NCBI RefSeq assembly: GCF_001431295.2
Contig: NZ_LKAJ02000001.1
Span: forward strand, 682,001 to 746,000
DNA from: Candidatus Berkiella aquae
GTDB taxonomy: Bacteria; Pseudomonadota; Gammaproteobacteria; Berkiellales; Berkiellaceae
Length of the DNA: 64,000 bases
Direction: 5' to 3'
Shown here one piece after another: positions 34,896-44,348 of the stretch; the first letter of the stretch is position 1; the number at the start of each line of letters is the position of its first letter. The notes beneath the pieces were generated by a model. It worked only from the letters and a program-made list of their open reading frames with translations, was not told where the DNA came from and ran no database searches. The position numbers and the translations under genes were made by a program.

Positions 34896-35969
34896 ATGCA
34901 ACAAGGTCCTTTAAATGAAAAAACGTCTATTGATGATGAACTCTGGGCAGAGGCTCTAGCTTATCTTCCTCCAAGAGACATGGTTAATTTTAGATTAGCA
35001 GGTCGAACTACGAATAGGTCAGGCATCATAAGAAGATATTGGCAAATTAAATCAGAAAAGCAAGATGAAGAGATTAAATTTCTTTTAAAATCAAAATCAA
35101 AATTGATTGACGAATATGAATATAATTCCACCAATCCTAGTTTAGTAAGCGGTCTTTTTGAAGAGCCTTTAAGAGATGGTGATACGGAACTTGCTGAATT
35201 ATTCGAAGAATTATCTCAAATAGAGTCGGATTCAACAGAAACGGGCTATTTATTAAAAGAAAAACTTCTTGATGATATAAATATGTTAATTATTCAATCT
35301 TGTATCAAGCCGCTTCGAAATACTTTAGAAATTAATCCGCATTCTATTACACGTTTTCCAAGACAATTATTCGAGGTAATTGCTTTACAGGACTACTGGA
35401 AACGTCTTGAACGCCTCTATTTAAGCCATAACAAAGTACGTTCATTAGAACTTAATCAATGCGAGTCATTGCAATATTTAGAATGCGATAATAACAGATT
35501 GGAATTATTAAATATAAATCAGTGCACAAAATTGAGATATCTTAAGTGCCAATCTAATTCACTCCCTTCTCTAAATGTCGAAAATTGTCGAGCCCTTAGC
35601 CAAGTGAATTGTTCTAATAATAAATTAACAGCTTTAGCAATAAATGGTAAAAATCTTGCACATTTATATTGTGAGAATAATGAGCTAAGTTCCTTGGAGC
35701 TTGATTGCCCTCTTCTTTTTTCACTGCGTTGTGCTAATAACAATTTAGTTAAGCTTGATTTATCTAAATGTCCTTGTATACACAGCGTCTTGTGTGACAA
35801 AGATAAAATGAGGGAGTTTGTTTCTTCTGCTTCTATTGAAGAACTTGAAAAGTTCGAGGCTACCATAGTACCGTGGTTAATGAAAGAAAGGGATTCACAT
35901 CAAGATATAGCTACAGTGCCATCAAAGAGCGGTCGGCAATACTTTTCTGTGATGAAACGCCATAAATAG
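34896..35969 (+). CDS. F-box-like/LRR protein 3 of the MQQGP family, 357 aa
   Basis: I start at ATG 34896 by homology with paralogues 1 and 2; an in-frame ATG at 34863 would add 11 residues, and neither start has a strong ribosome-binding site. F-box-like segment: IDDELWAEALAYLPPRDMVNF (about residues 11-31). The linker has LLDDINMLIIQSCI and RFPRQLFEVIALQDYW. At least six LRRs follow from about residue 173 (RLYLSHNKVRSLELNQCESL, QYLECDNNRLELLNINQCT), with acidic insertions between the F-box and the LRRs. There is no signal peptide or membrane segment. It is separated by 166 bases from paralogue 2, so it may have its own promoter. It is convergent with the RND pump genes. Confidence 0.8.
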   Translation: MQQGPLNEKTSIDDELWAEALAYLPPRDMVNFRLAGRTTNRSGIIRRYWQIKSEKQDEEIKFLLKSKSKLIDEYEYNSTNPSLVSGLFEEPLRDGDTELAELFEELSQIESDSTETGYLLKEKLLDDINMLIIQSCIKPLRNTLEINPHSITRFPRQLFEVIALQDYWKRLERLYLSHNKVRSLELNQCESLQYLECDNNRLELLNINQCTKLRYLKCQSNSLPSLNVENCRALSQVNCSNNKLTALAINGKNLAHLYCENNELSSLELDCPLLFSLRCANNNLVKLDLSKCPCIHSVLCDKDKMREFVSSASIEELEKFEATIVPWLMKERDSHQDIATVPSKSGRQYFSVMKRHK

Positions 35970-36011
35970 AAACTGAAGTATTAGTTAAAGAGACAAGACT
36001 CGACCTCTATC

Positions 36012-39000
36012 TCATGGTTTGGTTTTTTTAGTACATTTACATACCGCGTATCGCACCATCACATAAAACACGGGTGTTAAAAACAGACCAAAGAAAGTGA
36101 CGCCTAACATACCGCTAAAAACGGCCGTTCCTAAAGCTTGGCGCATTTCCGCGCCAGCCCCAACGGCGAGTGTTAAAGGGAGTACTCCAAAGATAAAGGC
36201 GAATGATGTCATCAGAATGGGGCGGATACGTAAGCGGCAAGCTTCCACTACCGCATCGATAATCCCTTTACCCTGGACCTCTTGTTGTCTAGCAAATTCC
36301 ACAATTAAAATCGCATTTTTAGCCGAAAGACCGACGAGTACGACTAAACCAATTTGGGTCAGAATATTATTATCCATGCCACGCAAATTGATCCCCGTTA
36401 AAGCACATAATACGCACATGGGTACAATCAAAATAATTGCTAGCGGTAAACTCCAACTTTCGTATTGTGCAGCGAGTAAAAGAAAAACAAATACCACCGA
36501 CAACACAAAGAATATAACCGCATTACCACTGGCAATTTTTTGTTGATACGCAAGTTCTGTCCATGCAAATCCTGTTCCTTGTGGTAAATTTTCTCTTGCT
36601 AGCTTTTCCATTTCATCTAATGCTTGACCAGAGCTGTAACCCGGGGCAGCATTACCGTTAATCGGGATGGAAATATACATATTGTAACGTTGCACCAAAT
36701 CGGCGCTGGTGATATCTCTTATTTTAATCAGATTACCCAGTGGAACCAATGCCCCATTAGCGCTACGCGTCTTTAAGCGAGTAATGTGCTCAGGCTGCAA
36801 ACGAAAGGGCATGTCGGCTTGGGCGGTGACTTGGTAAGCACGGCCAAAAATATTAAAGTCATTAACATACGACGAGCCTAAGTATACCTGCAAGGTTTGA
36901 AAAATATTACTAATCGGCACATTGAGCATCCGAGCTTTGGCTCGGTCAATATCTAAAAACACTTGTGGGGTGTTGGCCGTGAAGGTTGTGTAAATACCGG
37001 TTAACTCTTTGTCTTTTCTGGCTTCATCAACCAGTAAATTGGTAGAACTTAATAAACTGCGAAACCCATTGCCTGAGGTATCTTGGATTTGCATCCGAAA
37101 ACCCCCCGAGTTACCAAGACCCCGAACAGAAGGTGGAGGAACAACCATAATAAAGGCATCATCAATGACACTGAGTCTTTGTTGTAAGCTCGCAATGAGA
37201 TTGGGTGCTTGCAGATTGTGTTTGGCACGCTCACGGTAAGAATCAAAACGGGTAAAAATGGCTGCTTGATTCGAAGCATTAGTAAAAGTCGCACCTGAGA
37301 AGCCGGCAAAGGCAATCGCGTGAATGATGCCAGGTGTTTCCATAATAATTTGGCTTGCTTTTTTCACCACTTGATCAGTGCGCCCCAATGCAGCACCATC
37401 GGGTAACTGGATAACAGTAATCGCATAGCCTTGATCTAAGGAGGGGATAAATCCGGTAGGAACATGTTTTGCCATAAAAAGGGTCAATGCAATTAAACCG
37501 GCATACACGACTAATACTAATGATGAACGTCTCACCACACCGCGTACGACTTTTGCGTAACCTTCACTCATGTTGTCGAAATAATAATTAAATTTTTCGG
37601 CAAATTTATCGGTTACCCGATGAAATAAATTTCGTTGATGAACCGCTTCTTTGTCATGCGGTTTTAATAATAAGGCACCTAAGGCAGGGCTTAGGGTTAA
37701 TGAATTAAATGCAGATAAAATCGTTGCGGTTGCAATGGTCAAGGCAAATTGTTTATAAAATTGTCCTGAGATCCCAGGGATAAAGGCGGTGGGAATAAAA
37801 ACGGCACTTAAGACCAAGGCGATGGCTACCAATGCCGTACCCACCTCATCCATGGTCTTATGAGCGGCTTCTTTAGGTGTTTCACCATTGGCGATATGCC
37901 GTTCAATGTTTTCTACCACCACAATCGCATCATCGACCACAATACCAATTGCAAGCACTAAGCCAAATAAGGTTAAAGTATTGATCGAAAAGCCAAAGGC
38001 TGACATCACGGCAAACGTACCAATTAAGGATACAGGGATAGCAGCAATTGGAATAATGGCAGTACGCCACGATTGTAAAAAGATTAATACAACCAGTACC
38101 ACCAACGCGGTTGCTTCAAGCAAAGTATGAATAACCGCAGTAACCGATTCGGAAATAAATTCAGTCGGATTATACACAACGGTATAATCTATGCCTTTAG
38201 GAAAATCTTTTTTAAGCTCATCCATCGCCGTTTGAATATCTTTAGCGGCTTGTAGTGCATTGGTGCCTGGACGTTGGAAAATCGCGATTGCCACCGCAGG
38301 CTTATTATCCATATAACTATTGGTGCCATATTCTTTAGCACCTAATTCAACTCTGGCGACATCTTTTAAACGAGCGATTTTGCCATCGGTGGTCGATTTA
38401 ACAATGATATTTTCGAATTGTTCAACATTTTCAAAACGACCTTGCGTGCTCACCACGTATTGAAAGGCATTGCTACCGTCAGTCGGTGGGTTGCCGAGCG
38501 TGCCACCTGAAACTTGCACATTTTGCTCTCTTAAAGAATCGACGACTTCATTAGCGGTTAAAGAATAAGTCGCCAGTTTATCGGGATCAAACCAGGCGCG
38601 TAAGCTATATTCTCTGGCACCAAAAATGGTAATGTCACCAACCCCGTCCAATCTTGCAAGCACATCTTTGATTTTCAAAATGGCATAGTTACTAATATAG
38701 AGTTGATCGTAAGTATTATCGGGTGATAATAAATGCACTACCATCATTAAGTCGGGTGAGCTTTTACGCGTGGTGACACCCAATCTTCTGACTTCTTCAG
38801 GCAGTTTGGCTGTAGCAATCGCAACGCGATTTTGCACCAAAACTTGTGCCACATTCAAATCGGTTCCTAATTTGAAGGTAATGGTGAGTGACATGTTGCC
38901 ATCACTGGTTGATTGAGATGACATATAAAGCATGTCTTCAACGCCGTTAATTTCTTGTTCAAGCGGTGTTGCGACAGTGGCAGAAATGGTTTCAGCATTG

Positions 39001-39161
39001 GCACCGGGATAAGAAGCACGTACCACAATCGTGGGTGGAACAATATCAGGATATTGCGCCACTGGTAATACATAAAATGAAACAATACCAATTAAAATCG
39101 TGATAATCGAAACAACGGTTGCAAATATAGGTCTGTCAATAAAGAAGTGTGGAAACTTCAT
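36012..39161 (-). CDS. RND multidrug efflux transporter, inner-membrane subunit (AcrB/MexB type)
   Basis: The 1049-residue protein has the HAE1-RND layout: TM1 at residues about 10-28, a large periplasmic porter loop, then TM2-6 with the proton-relay pair in VLAIGIVVDDAIVVVENIER (Asp-Asp near residues 407-408). A second periplasmic loop contains F-I-P-S-L-D-Q-G-Y and GLGNSGGFRMQIQD, and TM7-12 follow. It works as a trimer using proton-motive force to export drugs, dyes or bile-type compounds. It is the downstream gene of the pair with the adaptor, 6 bases apart. No TolC-like outer channel gene is adjacent, so an unlinked one is expected. Confidence 0.95.
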   Translation of the reverse strand: MKFPHFFIDRPIFATVVSIITILIGIVSFYVLPVAQYPDIVPPTIVVRASYPGANAETISATVATPLEQEINGVEDMLYMSSQSTSDGNMSLTITFKLGTDLNVAQVLVQNRVAIATAKLPEEVRRLGVTTRKSSPDLMMVVHLLSPDNTYDQLYISNYAILKIKDVLARLDGVGDITIFGAREYSLRAWFDPDKLATYSLTANEVVDSLREQNVQVSGGTLGNPPTDGSNAFQYVVSTQGRFENVEQFENIIVKSTTDGKIARLKDVARVELGAKEYGTNSYMDNKPAVAIAIFQRPGTNALQAAKDIQTAMDELKKDFPKGIDYTVVYNPTEFISESVTAVIHTLLEATALVVLVVLIFLQSWRTAIIPIAAIPVSLIGTFAVMSAFGFSINTLTLFGLVLAIGIVVDDAIVVVENIERHIANGETPKEAAHKTMDEVGTALVAIALVLSAVFIPTAFIPGISGQFYKQFALTIATATILSAFNSLTLSPALGALLLKPHDKEAVHQRNLFHRVTDKFAEKFNYYFDNMSEGYAKVVRGVVRRSSLVLVVYAGLIALTLFMAKHVPTGFIPSLDQGYAITVIQLPDGAALGRTDQVVKKASQIIMETPGIIHAIAFAGFSGATFTNASNQAAIFTRFDSYRERAKHNLQAPNLIASLQQRLSVIDDAFIMVVPPPSVRGLGNSGGFRMQIQDTSGNGFRSLLSSTNLLVDEARKDKELTGIYTTFTANTPQVFLDIDRAKARMLNVPISNIFQTLQVYLGSSYVNDFNIFGRAYQVTAQADMPFRLQPEHITRLKTRSANGALVPLGNLIKIRDITSADLVQRYNMYISIPINGNAAPGYSSGQALDEMEKLARENLPQGTGFAWTELAYQQKIASGNAVIFFVLSVVFVFLLLAAQYESWSLPLAIILIVPMCVLCALTGINLRGMDNNILTQIGLVVLVGLSAKNAILIVEFARQQEVQGKGIIDAVVEACRLRIRPILMTSFAFIFGVLPLTLAVGAGAEMRQALGTAVFSGMLGVTFFGLFLTPVFYVMVRYAVCKCTKKTKP

Positions 39162-39167
39162 GGTAAA

Positions 39168-40331
39168 TTATCCCTTATCCGTGGGTGATTTTACTTGAAC
39201 TTTCGCACCATCTCTCACGCGTTGTAATCCCTTGATAATGACAGATTCATCTCCTTTGAGTCCTTCACGAATGACCCGCATGCCATCAACAATAGGACCA
39301 AGAACCACAGAGCGTTTACTGACGGTTCCTTCTTTATCAACGATATAAACAAATTTAATGGCCTGATCGGTCATAATCGCTTCATCATTTAATAGCACCG
39401 CTTCATAAGAACGGCTGCCAGGAATGCGTATACGACCAAATAAACCGGGTAATAAAATATAATTTTTATTCTCAAAGACAGCGCGTCCACGTAAGGTGCC
39501 TGTGTTTTGATCGATACGATTATCTGAAAAATCCATATAGCCCTTACGCGTAAATTCTTTTTCATCCATTAAGGCGACATAGACAGGCGTTTTGCGTTCA
39601 GGATCGTTTGCCTTAATACCCAGATTTTGTAACTTAACGTATTTCAGATAATTTTGTTCATCCACATCGAAATAAAAATAAATCGGGTCGAGACTGACTA
39701 GCGATGCTAAAAGGGTGCCATTGGCATTACCACCGGTGATAAGGTTTCCTTCGCTGATTTGCTTGTTGCTTATTTTGCCCGTGATAGGTGCTCTAACTTG
39801 CGTAAATTCTAAATCAAGACGAGCGCGCTCTGCGGCAGCTTTAGCGGCATTCACATCGGCAATGGTTTGTTCTTGTTGTTGTCTTTTTTCATCAAAGTTC
39901 CCTTGTGAAACGCTACCGGATTTGACGAGATTAGAACTGCGTTTAAATTCATTGGCGGCATAATCTGCTTTGGTTTGGGCTGCAACAATGGCCGCTTCCG
40001 CTTCATTTAATGCCGCTTGATAGGGGCGAGGATCGATCACAAAAAGCAAATCATCCTTTTGAACAATGGCGCCATCGGTAAAATGTACGGATTCTAAGTA
40101 ACCGCCGACTCTTGCGCGTAGATCGATTAAATCAACGGCTTGGAAGCGTCCGATGTATTCATCCCATTCCGTGATTTCTTTTACAACGGGAGGTGAAACG
40201 GTAACAACAGGTAAAGGAGGGGCGGGTGGGGCACTGGTTTTGCTTTTAAAGTAAATGAAACCACCGATGGCTAGCAAAAAGACAATAGCTATCGTTATAA
40301 AAATCGCACGACCGCGATAAGGGGTTGTCAT
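39168..40331 (-). CDS. RND efflux periplasmic adaptor (AcrA/MexA type)
   Basis: The 387-residue protein has an N-terminal membrane anchor (residues 10-27). The lipoyl-domain half-motif GYLESVHFTDGAIVQKDDLL (about residues 93-112) is followed by an alpha-helical hairpin with A-L-N-E-A-E-A-A-I-V-A-A-Q, the second lipoyl half (APITGKISNKQISEGNLI), and a beta-barrel domain ending near GLKGDESVIIKGLQRVRDGA. No lipobox Cys is present, so it is anchored by the helix rather than a lipid. It links the RND pump encoded directly downstream to an outer-membrane channel. Regulation is not evident; no adjacent TetR-type repressor is seen. Confidence 0.95.
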   Translation of the reverse strand: MTTPYRGRAIFITIAIVFLLAIGGFIYFKSKTSAPPAPPLPVVTVSPPVVKEITEWDEYIGRFQAVDLIDLRARVGGYLESVHFTDGAIVQKDDLLFVIDPRPYQAALNEAEAAIVAAQTKADYAANEFKRSSNLVKSGSVSQGNFDEKRQQQEQTIADVNAAKAAAERARLDLEFTQVRAPITGKISNKQISEGNLITGGNANGTLLASLVSLDPIYFYFDVDEQNYLKYVKLQNLGIKANDPERKTPVYVALMDEKEFTRKGYMDFSDNRIDQNTGTLRGRAVFENKNYILLPGLFGRIRIPGSRSYEAVLLNDEAIMTDQAIKFVYIVDKEGTVSKRSVVLGPIVDGMRVIREGLKGDESVIIKGLQRVRDGAKVQVKSPTDKG

Positions 40332-40420
40332 TGGATAGTAGCCCTATGATTTATGGAATAAAGTTATTCCATTAAATTATAGATGCTAATGAAGTTGGAT
40401 ATAAAAGCAGTTGGTTAACT

Positions 40421-40690
40421 TTAATCAGTGTTCTTGCGATAAATAACCAAAATATGACCAATTTGTTGAACCAAGGCACTTTCATGCTGGCTAACGATTT
40501 CATCAATCATCGCTTGGCGTTCTTCACGAGTTGTTGCATTCACACGAATTTTGACAAGTTCATGAGCTAACAAGGCAGCGTGAATTTCGTGATGCACTTT
40601 TTCTGTTAATCCTTTACCGCCAATAATAACGATAGGACGTAAACTGTGCGCTTTGGTGGCAAGTGTTTTGAGAAAGGGGCGACTTAACAT
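40421..40690 (-). CDS. yhbY: Ribosome assembly RNA-binding protein YhbY (CRM domain)
   Basis: The 89-residue protein is one CRM domain: LKTLATKAHSLRPIVIIGGK followed by GLTEKVHHEI, then the ALLAHELVKIRVNA segment and a C-terminal VQQIGHILVIYRK. The GxxG-type loop is I-G-G-K-G. CRM proteins associate with pre-50S ribosomal particles. It is divergent from rlmE, the same pairing as in E. coli, where greA and yhbY/rlmE/ftsH are neighbours. Length matches the family. Confidence 0.93.
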   Translation of the reverse strand: MLSRPFLKTLATKAHSLRPIVIIGGKGLTEKVHHEIHAALLAHELVKIRVNATTREERQAMIDEIVSQHESALVQQIGHILVIYRKNTD

Positions 40691-40764
40691 TTATTTAATC
40701 TTTCTTTTACTTTAGAATGCAGAACAACTTAAAGCATTCTAACCGAGTCAATGGTCTTTGTAAA

Positions 40765-41394
40765 ATGGCACGTACTAAACACGGCAAATCCTGGATAGAT
40801 AGACATCTGAGCGATCCTTATGTCAAAAAAGCGCAACAAATGGGCTATCGTTCGCGTGCCACTTTTAAGCTATTAGAACTACAAGAAAACGATAAATTAT
40901 TTCGTCCTGGGATGAAAATTGTCGATTTGGGAGCAGCACCGGGCGGTTGGTCTCAAGTACTCACCAAAATGGTAGGAGCCAAAGGGAAGCTGGTGGCCTT
41001 AGATATCCTGGAAATGGAACCCATCAATGGCGTCACCATTTTACAAGGGGATTTCACCGAACAAAGCACGCTGGAAGCTTTAGAGGCGTTGGTTGAAAAG
41101 CAAACGATAGATTGGGTTGTATCGGATATGTCACCCAATATCAGCGGCATTATTGACGTCGATCAGCCTCGTGTCATGGAATTAGCCGAGCTTGCTTGGG
41201 AATTTGCTCGTGACCATCTCAAGCCCGATGGCGGCCTCCTATTTAAAATCTTTCAAGGCGAAGGTTTTGATCAATTCATTCGAATCATTCGTAAGCATTT
41301 TAAGCAAGTTAACATTCGAAAACCCGCGGCATCACGATCTGCATCTCGAGAGCTGTATGTCTTGGCACGAGGCTACTATAATAATAGTATGTAA
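40765..41394 (+). CDS. rlmE: 23S rRNA 2'-O-methyltransferase RlmE (FtsJ/RrmJ)
   Basis: The product is 209 residues from ATG 40765, the same length as the E. coli enzyme; ATG 40717 would add 16 residues and cannot be excluded. The N-terminal R-S-R-A-T-F-K-L-L-E-L (with the catalytic Lys in the family's SRAxFKL) is followed by the SAM-binding IVDLGAAPGGWSQVL (about residue 53), the catalytic Asp in VVSDMSPNISG, and GGLLFKIFQGEGFDQF. RlmE methylates U2552 in the A-loop of 23S rRNA and matters for 50S maturation at high temperature. It precedes ftsH, the classic heat-shock pair. Confidence 0.95.
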   Translation: MARTKHGKSWIDRHLSDPYVKKAQQMGYRSRATFKLLELQENDKLFRPGMKIVDLGAAPGGWSQVLTKMVGAKGKLVALDILEMEPINGVTILQGDFTEQSTLEALEALVEKQTIDWVVSDMSPNISGIIDVDQPRVMELAELAWEFARDHLKPDGGLLFKIFQGEGFDQFIRIIRKHFKQVNIRKPAASRSASRELYVLARGYYNNSM

Positions 41395-41536
41395 CAAGTT
41401 TTCTCATAACAATTTTTTGTTGTATATTTAACTTAACTGGATTCGTGCTAATCTGTGCATTAAAATCAAAAAATGAGAAACGTTGGCAAATTCGTGATGC
41501 GTCACGCATTCCACCGATAATGGAAGGGGTTTCTGC

Positions 41537-43489
41537 TTGAATGACATGGTAAAAAACTTAGTACTGTGGCTGATTATTGCTGTCATCTTGATGTCAGTAT
41601 TCAGCAACTTTGGGCCACGACATGCACAGGTCACAAAAATCCCTTATTCACAATTTGTTGACCAAGTGAAGCAAGGCGATGTGAAGTCTGTCACTATCGA
41701 TAATCGCACGGTTCGTGGGGCAACGCGTAACGATGATAATTTTGTTACCTATATGCCTCTGCAAGACGATTATATCCTGCCTGAACTGATTAAAAACAAA
41801 GTGGTTGTGAATGGTAAAGCACCTGAACAACAAAGTTTATTAATGAGCATTTTCATCAGCTGGTTCCCGATCATTTTATTTATCGGGGTCTGGATGTACT
41901 TTATGCGTCAAATGCAAGGTGGCGGTGGCCGCGGCGCAATGACCTTCGGTAAAAGCCGAGCCAGATTGCTGGGTGAAGATCAGGTTAAAGTCACTTTTGC
42001 CGATGTGGCAGGGGTTGATGAAGCCAAAGAAGAAGTTAAAGAACTCGTTGAATTCTTAAAAGATCCTGAAAAATTCCAACGCCTAGGTGGACGTATTCCT
42101 CGAGGTGTTTTAATGGTAGGACAACCTGGTACCGGTAAAACATTACTGGCTAAAGCGATTGCCGGTGAAGCAAAAGCACCCTTTTTCACTATCTCAGGTT
42201 CTGATTTCGTTGAAATGTTTGTCGGTGTGGGCGCTTCCCGTGTGCGCGATATGTTCGATCAAGCGAAGAAGCATGCGCCTTGCATTATCTTCATCGATGA
42301 AATTGATGCGGTAGGTCGTCATCGTGGTGCAGGCTTAGGTGGCGGTCATGATGAGCGTGAACAAACATTAAACCAATTACTGGTTGAGATGGATGGATTT
42401 GAAGGCAATGAAGGTGTGATTGTCATTGCTGCAACCAACCGTCCAGACGTACTCGATAAAGCATTATTACGCCCAGGTCGTTTTGATCGCCAAGTGGTGG
42501 TTGGATTACCTGATGTTCGAGGCCGTGAACAAATTTTGAAAGTACATATGCGTAAAGTACCTATTTCAGATAACGTTGAGCCTAGAGTGATTGCCAGAGG
42601 TACGCCCGGCTTTTCAGGTGCTGATTTGGCAAACTTAGTCAATGAAGCGGCATTATCTGCAGCTAGATTCAACAAGCGTCTAGTTGATATGGAAGAAATG
42701 GAACGTGCTAAAGATAAAATTATCATGGGCGTTGAACGTCATAGCATGGTGATGAATGCGCAAGAACGTCGCTTAACCGCTTATCATGAAGCAGGTCACG
42801 CGATTGTTGGTTTAACCGTGCCAGAGCATGATCCTGTTTACAAAGTGACCATTATTCCTCGCGCTCAAGCGCTTGGCGTTACCATGTTTTTACCGGAAGA
42901 AGATCGCTATAGCTATTCCAAAAAGCGTTTAGAAGGTCAAATCACCAGTCTCTTTGGTGGTCGAATTGCCGAAGAACTTATTTTTGGTGCAGATAGCGTT
43001 ACCACAGGGGCTTCTAATGATATTAAGCGTGCAACCGAAATTGCGCGTAACATGGTCACCAAGTGGGGATTATCAGAGCGTTTAGGGCCTTTAACTTATA
43101 ATGAAGATGAAGGCGAAGTTTTCTTAGGTCATAGCATGAACACGCGTAAAGAAGTGGCGAGCACAACCGCCAGCGTGATTGATGAAGAAATTCGTAAAAT
43201 CATTGATAGAAACTATGAACGTGCAAAAGAAATCTTGGTTGAGAAACAAGCTATTTTGCATAGCATGGCAGAAGCTTTGATCAAATATGAAACGATTGAT
43301 GTAGGACAACTGGAAGATTTAATGGCTGGGCGCCCACCTCGTGAACCACGAGATTGGACCACCAGTGGTTCTTCTTCTGAACCACCGTCAGCGACACCCG
43401 TGACGAATGATACAGCGGCTTCTAAAGATGAATCTTCGACAACGGAAAAGCGCAATCTAGATGATAGTGACACCGCGAAGTCACACTAG
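41537..43489 (+). CDS. ftsH: ATP-dependent zinc metalloprotease FtsH
   Basis: The 650-residue protein is full length. Two N-terminal membrane helices (about residues 6-25 and 101-118) flank a periplasmic domain. The AAA module has Walker A GQPGTGKT (about 194-201), Walker B in [12 protein letters not shown], and the SRH. The protease has HEAGH (about 417-421) and a downstream Asp. It degrades membrane and regulatory proteins such as sigma-32 and LpxC. The start is either TTG 41537, which has AAGGGG at good spacing, or ATG 41546, which aligns with E. coli FtsH; I use the first. It sits between rlmE and folP. Confidence 0.96.
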   Translation: MNDMVKNLVLWLIIAVILMSVFSNFGPRHAQVTKIPYSQFVDQVKQGDVKSVTIDNRTVRGATRNDDNFVTYMPLQDDYILPELIKNKVVVNGKAPEQQSLLMSIFISWFPIILFIGVWMYFMRQMQGGGGRGAMTFGKSRARLLGEDQVKVTFADVAGVDEAKEEVKELVEFLKDPEKFQRLGGRIPRGVLMVGQPGTGKTLLAKAIAGEAKAPFFTISGSDFVEMFVGVGASRVRDMFDQAKKHAPCIIFIDEIDAVGRHRGAGLGGGHDEREQTLNQLLVEMDGFEGNEGVIVIAATNRPDVLDKALLRPGRFDRQVVVGLPDVRGREQILKVHMRKVPISDNVEPRVIARGTPGFSGADLANLVNEAALSAARFNKRLVDMEEMERAKDKIIMGVERHSMVMNAQERRLTAYHEAGHAIVGLTVPEHDPVYKVTIIPRAQALGVTMFLPEEDRYSYSKKRLEGQITSLFGGRIAEELIFGADSVTTGASNDIKRATEIARNMVTKWGLSERLGPLTYNEDEGEVFLGHSMNTRKEVASTTASVIDEEIRKIIDRNYERAKEILVEKQAILHSMAEALIKYETIDVGQLEDLMAGRPPREPRDWTTSGSSSEPPSATPVTNDTAASKDESSTTEKRNLDDSDTAKSH

Positions 43490-43520
43490 GTTGATGTTGT
43501 TGTTGTAAGGAGCTGTTAGA

Positions 43521-44348
43521 TTGTTTTCTTTTCCGCAAATCATGGGCATCGTCAATGTGACCCCCGATTCATTTTATGATGGGGGTCGTTATCGTGCGCA
43601 GTCCACTGCTTTTGAACATGCACTACAACTCATTCGAGAAGGCGCGGATATTATCGATATCGGCGGCGAGTCAACCAGACCAGGAGCCTTGCCAGTCAGT
43701 ATCCAAGAAGAATGCGATCGTGTCTTGCCGTTGTTAGAAAAACTGATTCAAGAAACGGCGATGCCAATTTCAGTTGATACCCGTCATGCCGTTGTGATGC
43801 AAGAAGCTATTCGCTTAGGTGCATCAATCATTAACGATGTCGCAGCATTAACGCAAGAGAATGCATTAGAAGTGGTGAGCAAACATCCGGTTAAGGTGTG
43901 CTTAATGCACATGCAGGGTTTGCCAGAAACGATGCAGCAAAAACCTCATTATGAAAATATCTTAGAAGAGATCAACGCTTTTTTTGTCGAGCGACTCCAA
44001 GCTTGTGAACAAGCTGGCTTATCGCGTCAACGTATTTGGCTTGATCCCGGTTTTGGTTTTGGTAAAACCTTAGAACACAATTTAATGTTACTGGGCAATT
44101 TGTCTTTTTTTCAGACCTTAGGTTGCCCATTATTGGTTGGTCTTTCACGAAAAAGTATGTTTGGAGCCCTATTAAATAGAGCGCCAGAACAACGATTACC
44201 TGCAAGCTTAAGTGCTGCGCTCATTGCTTCATTACAAGGTGTTGCTTGTATTCGTACGCATGATGTTGCAGCAACGCGTGATGCACTTTCGGTGATGAAA
44301 GCAGTCCAACCCCATTGCAAGGAGACTTTAAGTGTCAGAACAGCGTAA
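43521..44348 (+). CDS. folP: Dihydropteroate synthase
   Basis: The 275-residue protein starts with TTG 43521, seven bases after GGAG. The first signature is IMGIVNVTPDSFYDGG (about residues 7-22), where most homologues have S-F-S-D-G-G. The second is IIDIGGESTRPGA (about 54-66). Further motifs are VDTRHAVV, ASIINDVAAL, and the C-terminal LVGLSRKSMFG with the conserved R-K-S and the final I-R-T-H-D-V. It joins pterin pyrophosphate and p-aminobenzoate in folate synthesis and is the sulfonamide target. It overlaps the glmM start by 17 bases. Confidence 0.96.
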   Translation: MFSFPQIMGIVNVTPDSFYDGGRYRAQSTAFEHALQLIREGADIIDIGGESTRPGALPVSIQEECDRVLPLLEKLIQETAMPISVDTRHAVVMQEAIRLGASIINDVAALTQENALEVVSKHPVKVCLMHMQGLPETMQQKPHYENILEEINAFFVERLQACEQAGLSRQRIWLDPGFGFGKTLEHNLMLLGNLSFFQTLGCPLLVGLSRKSMFGALLNRAPEQRLPASLSAALIASLQGVACIRTHDVAATRDALSVMKAVQPHCKETLSVRTA

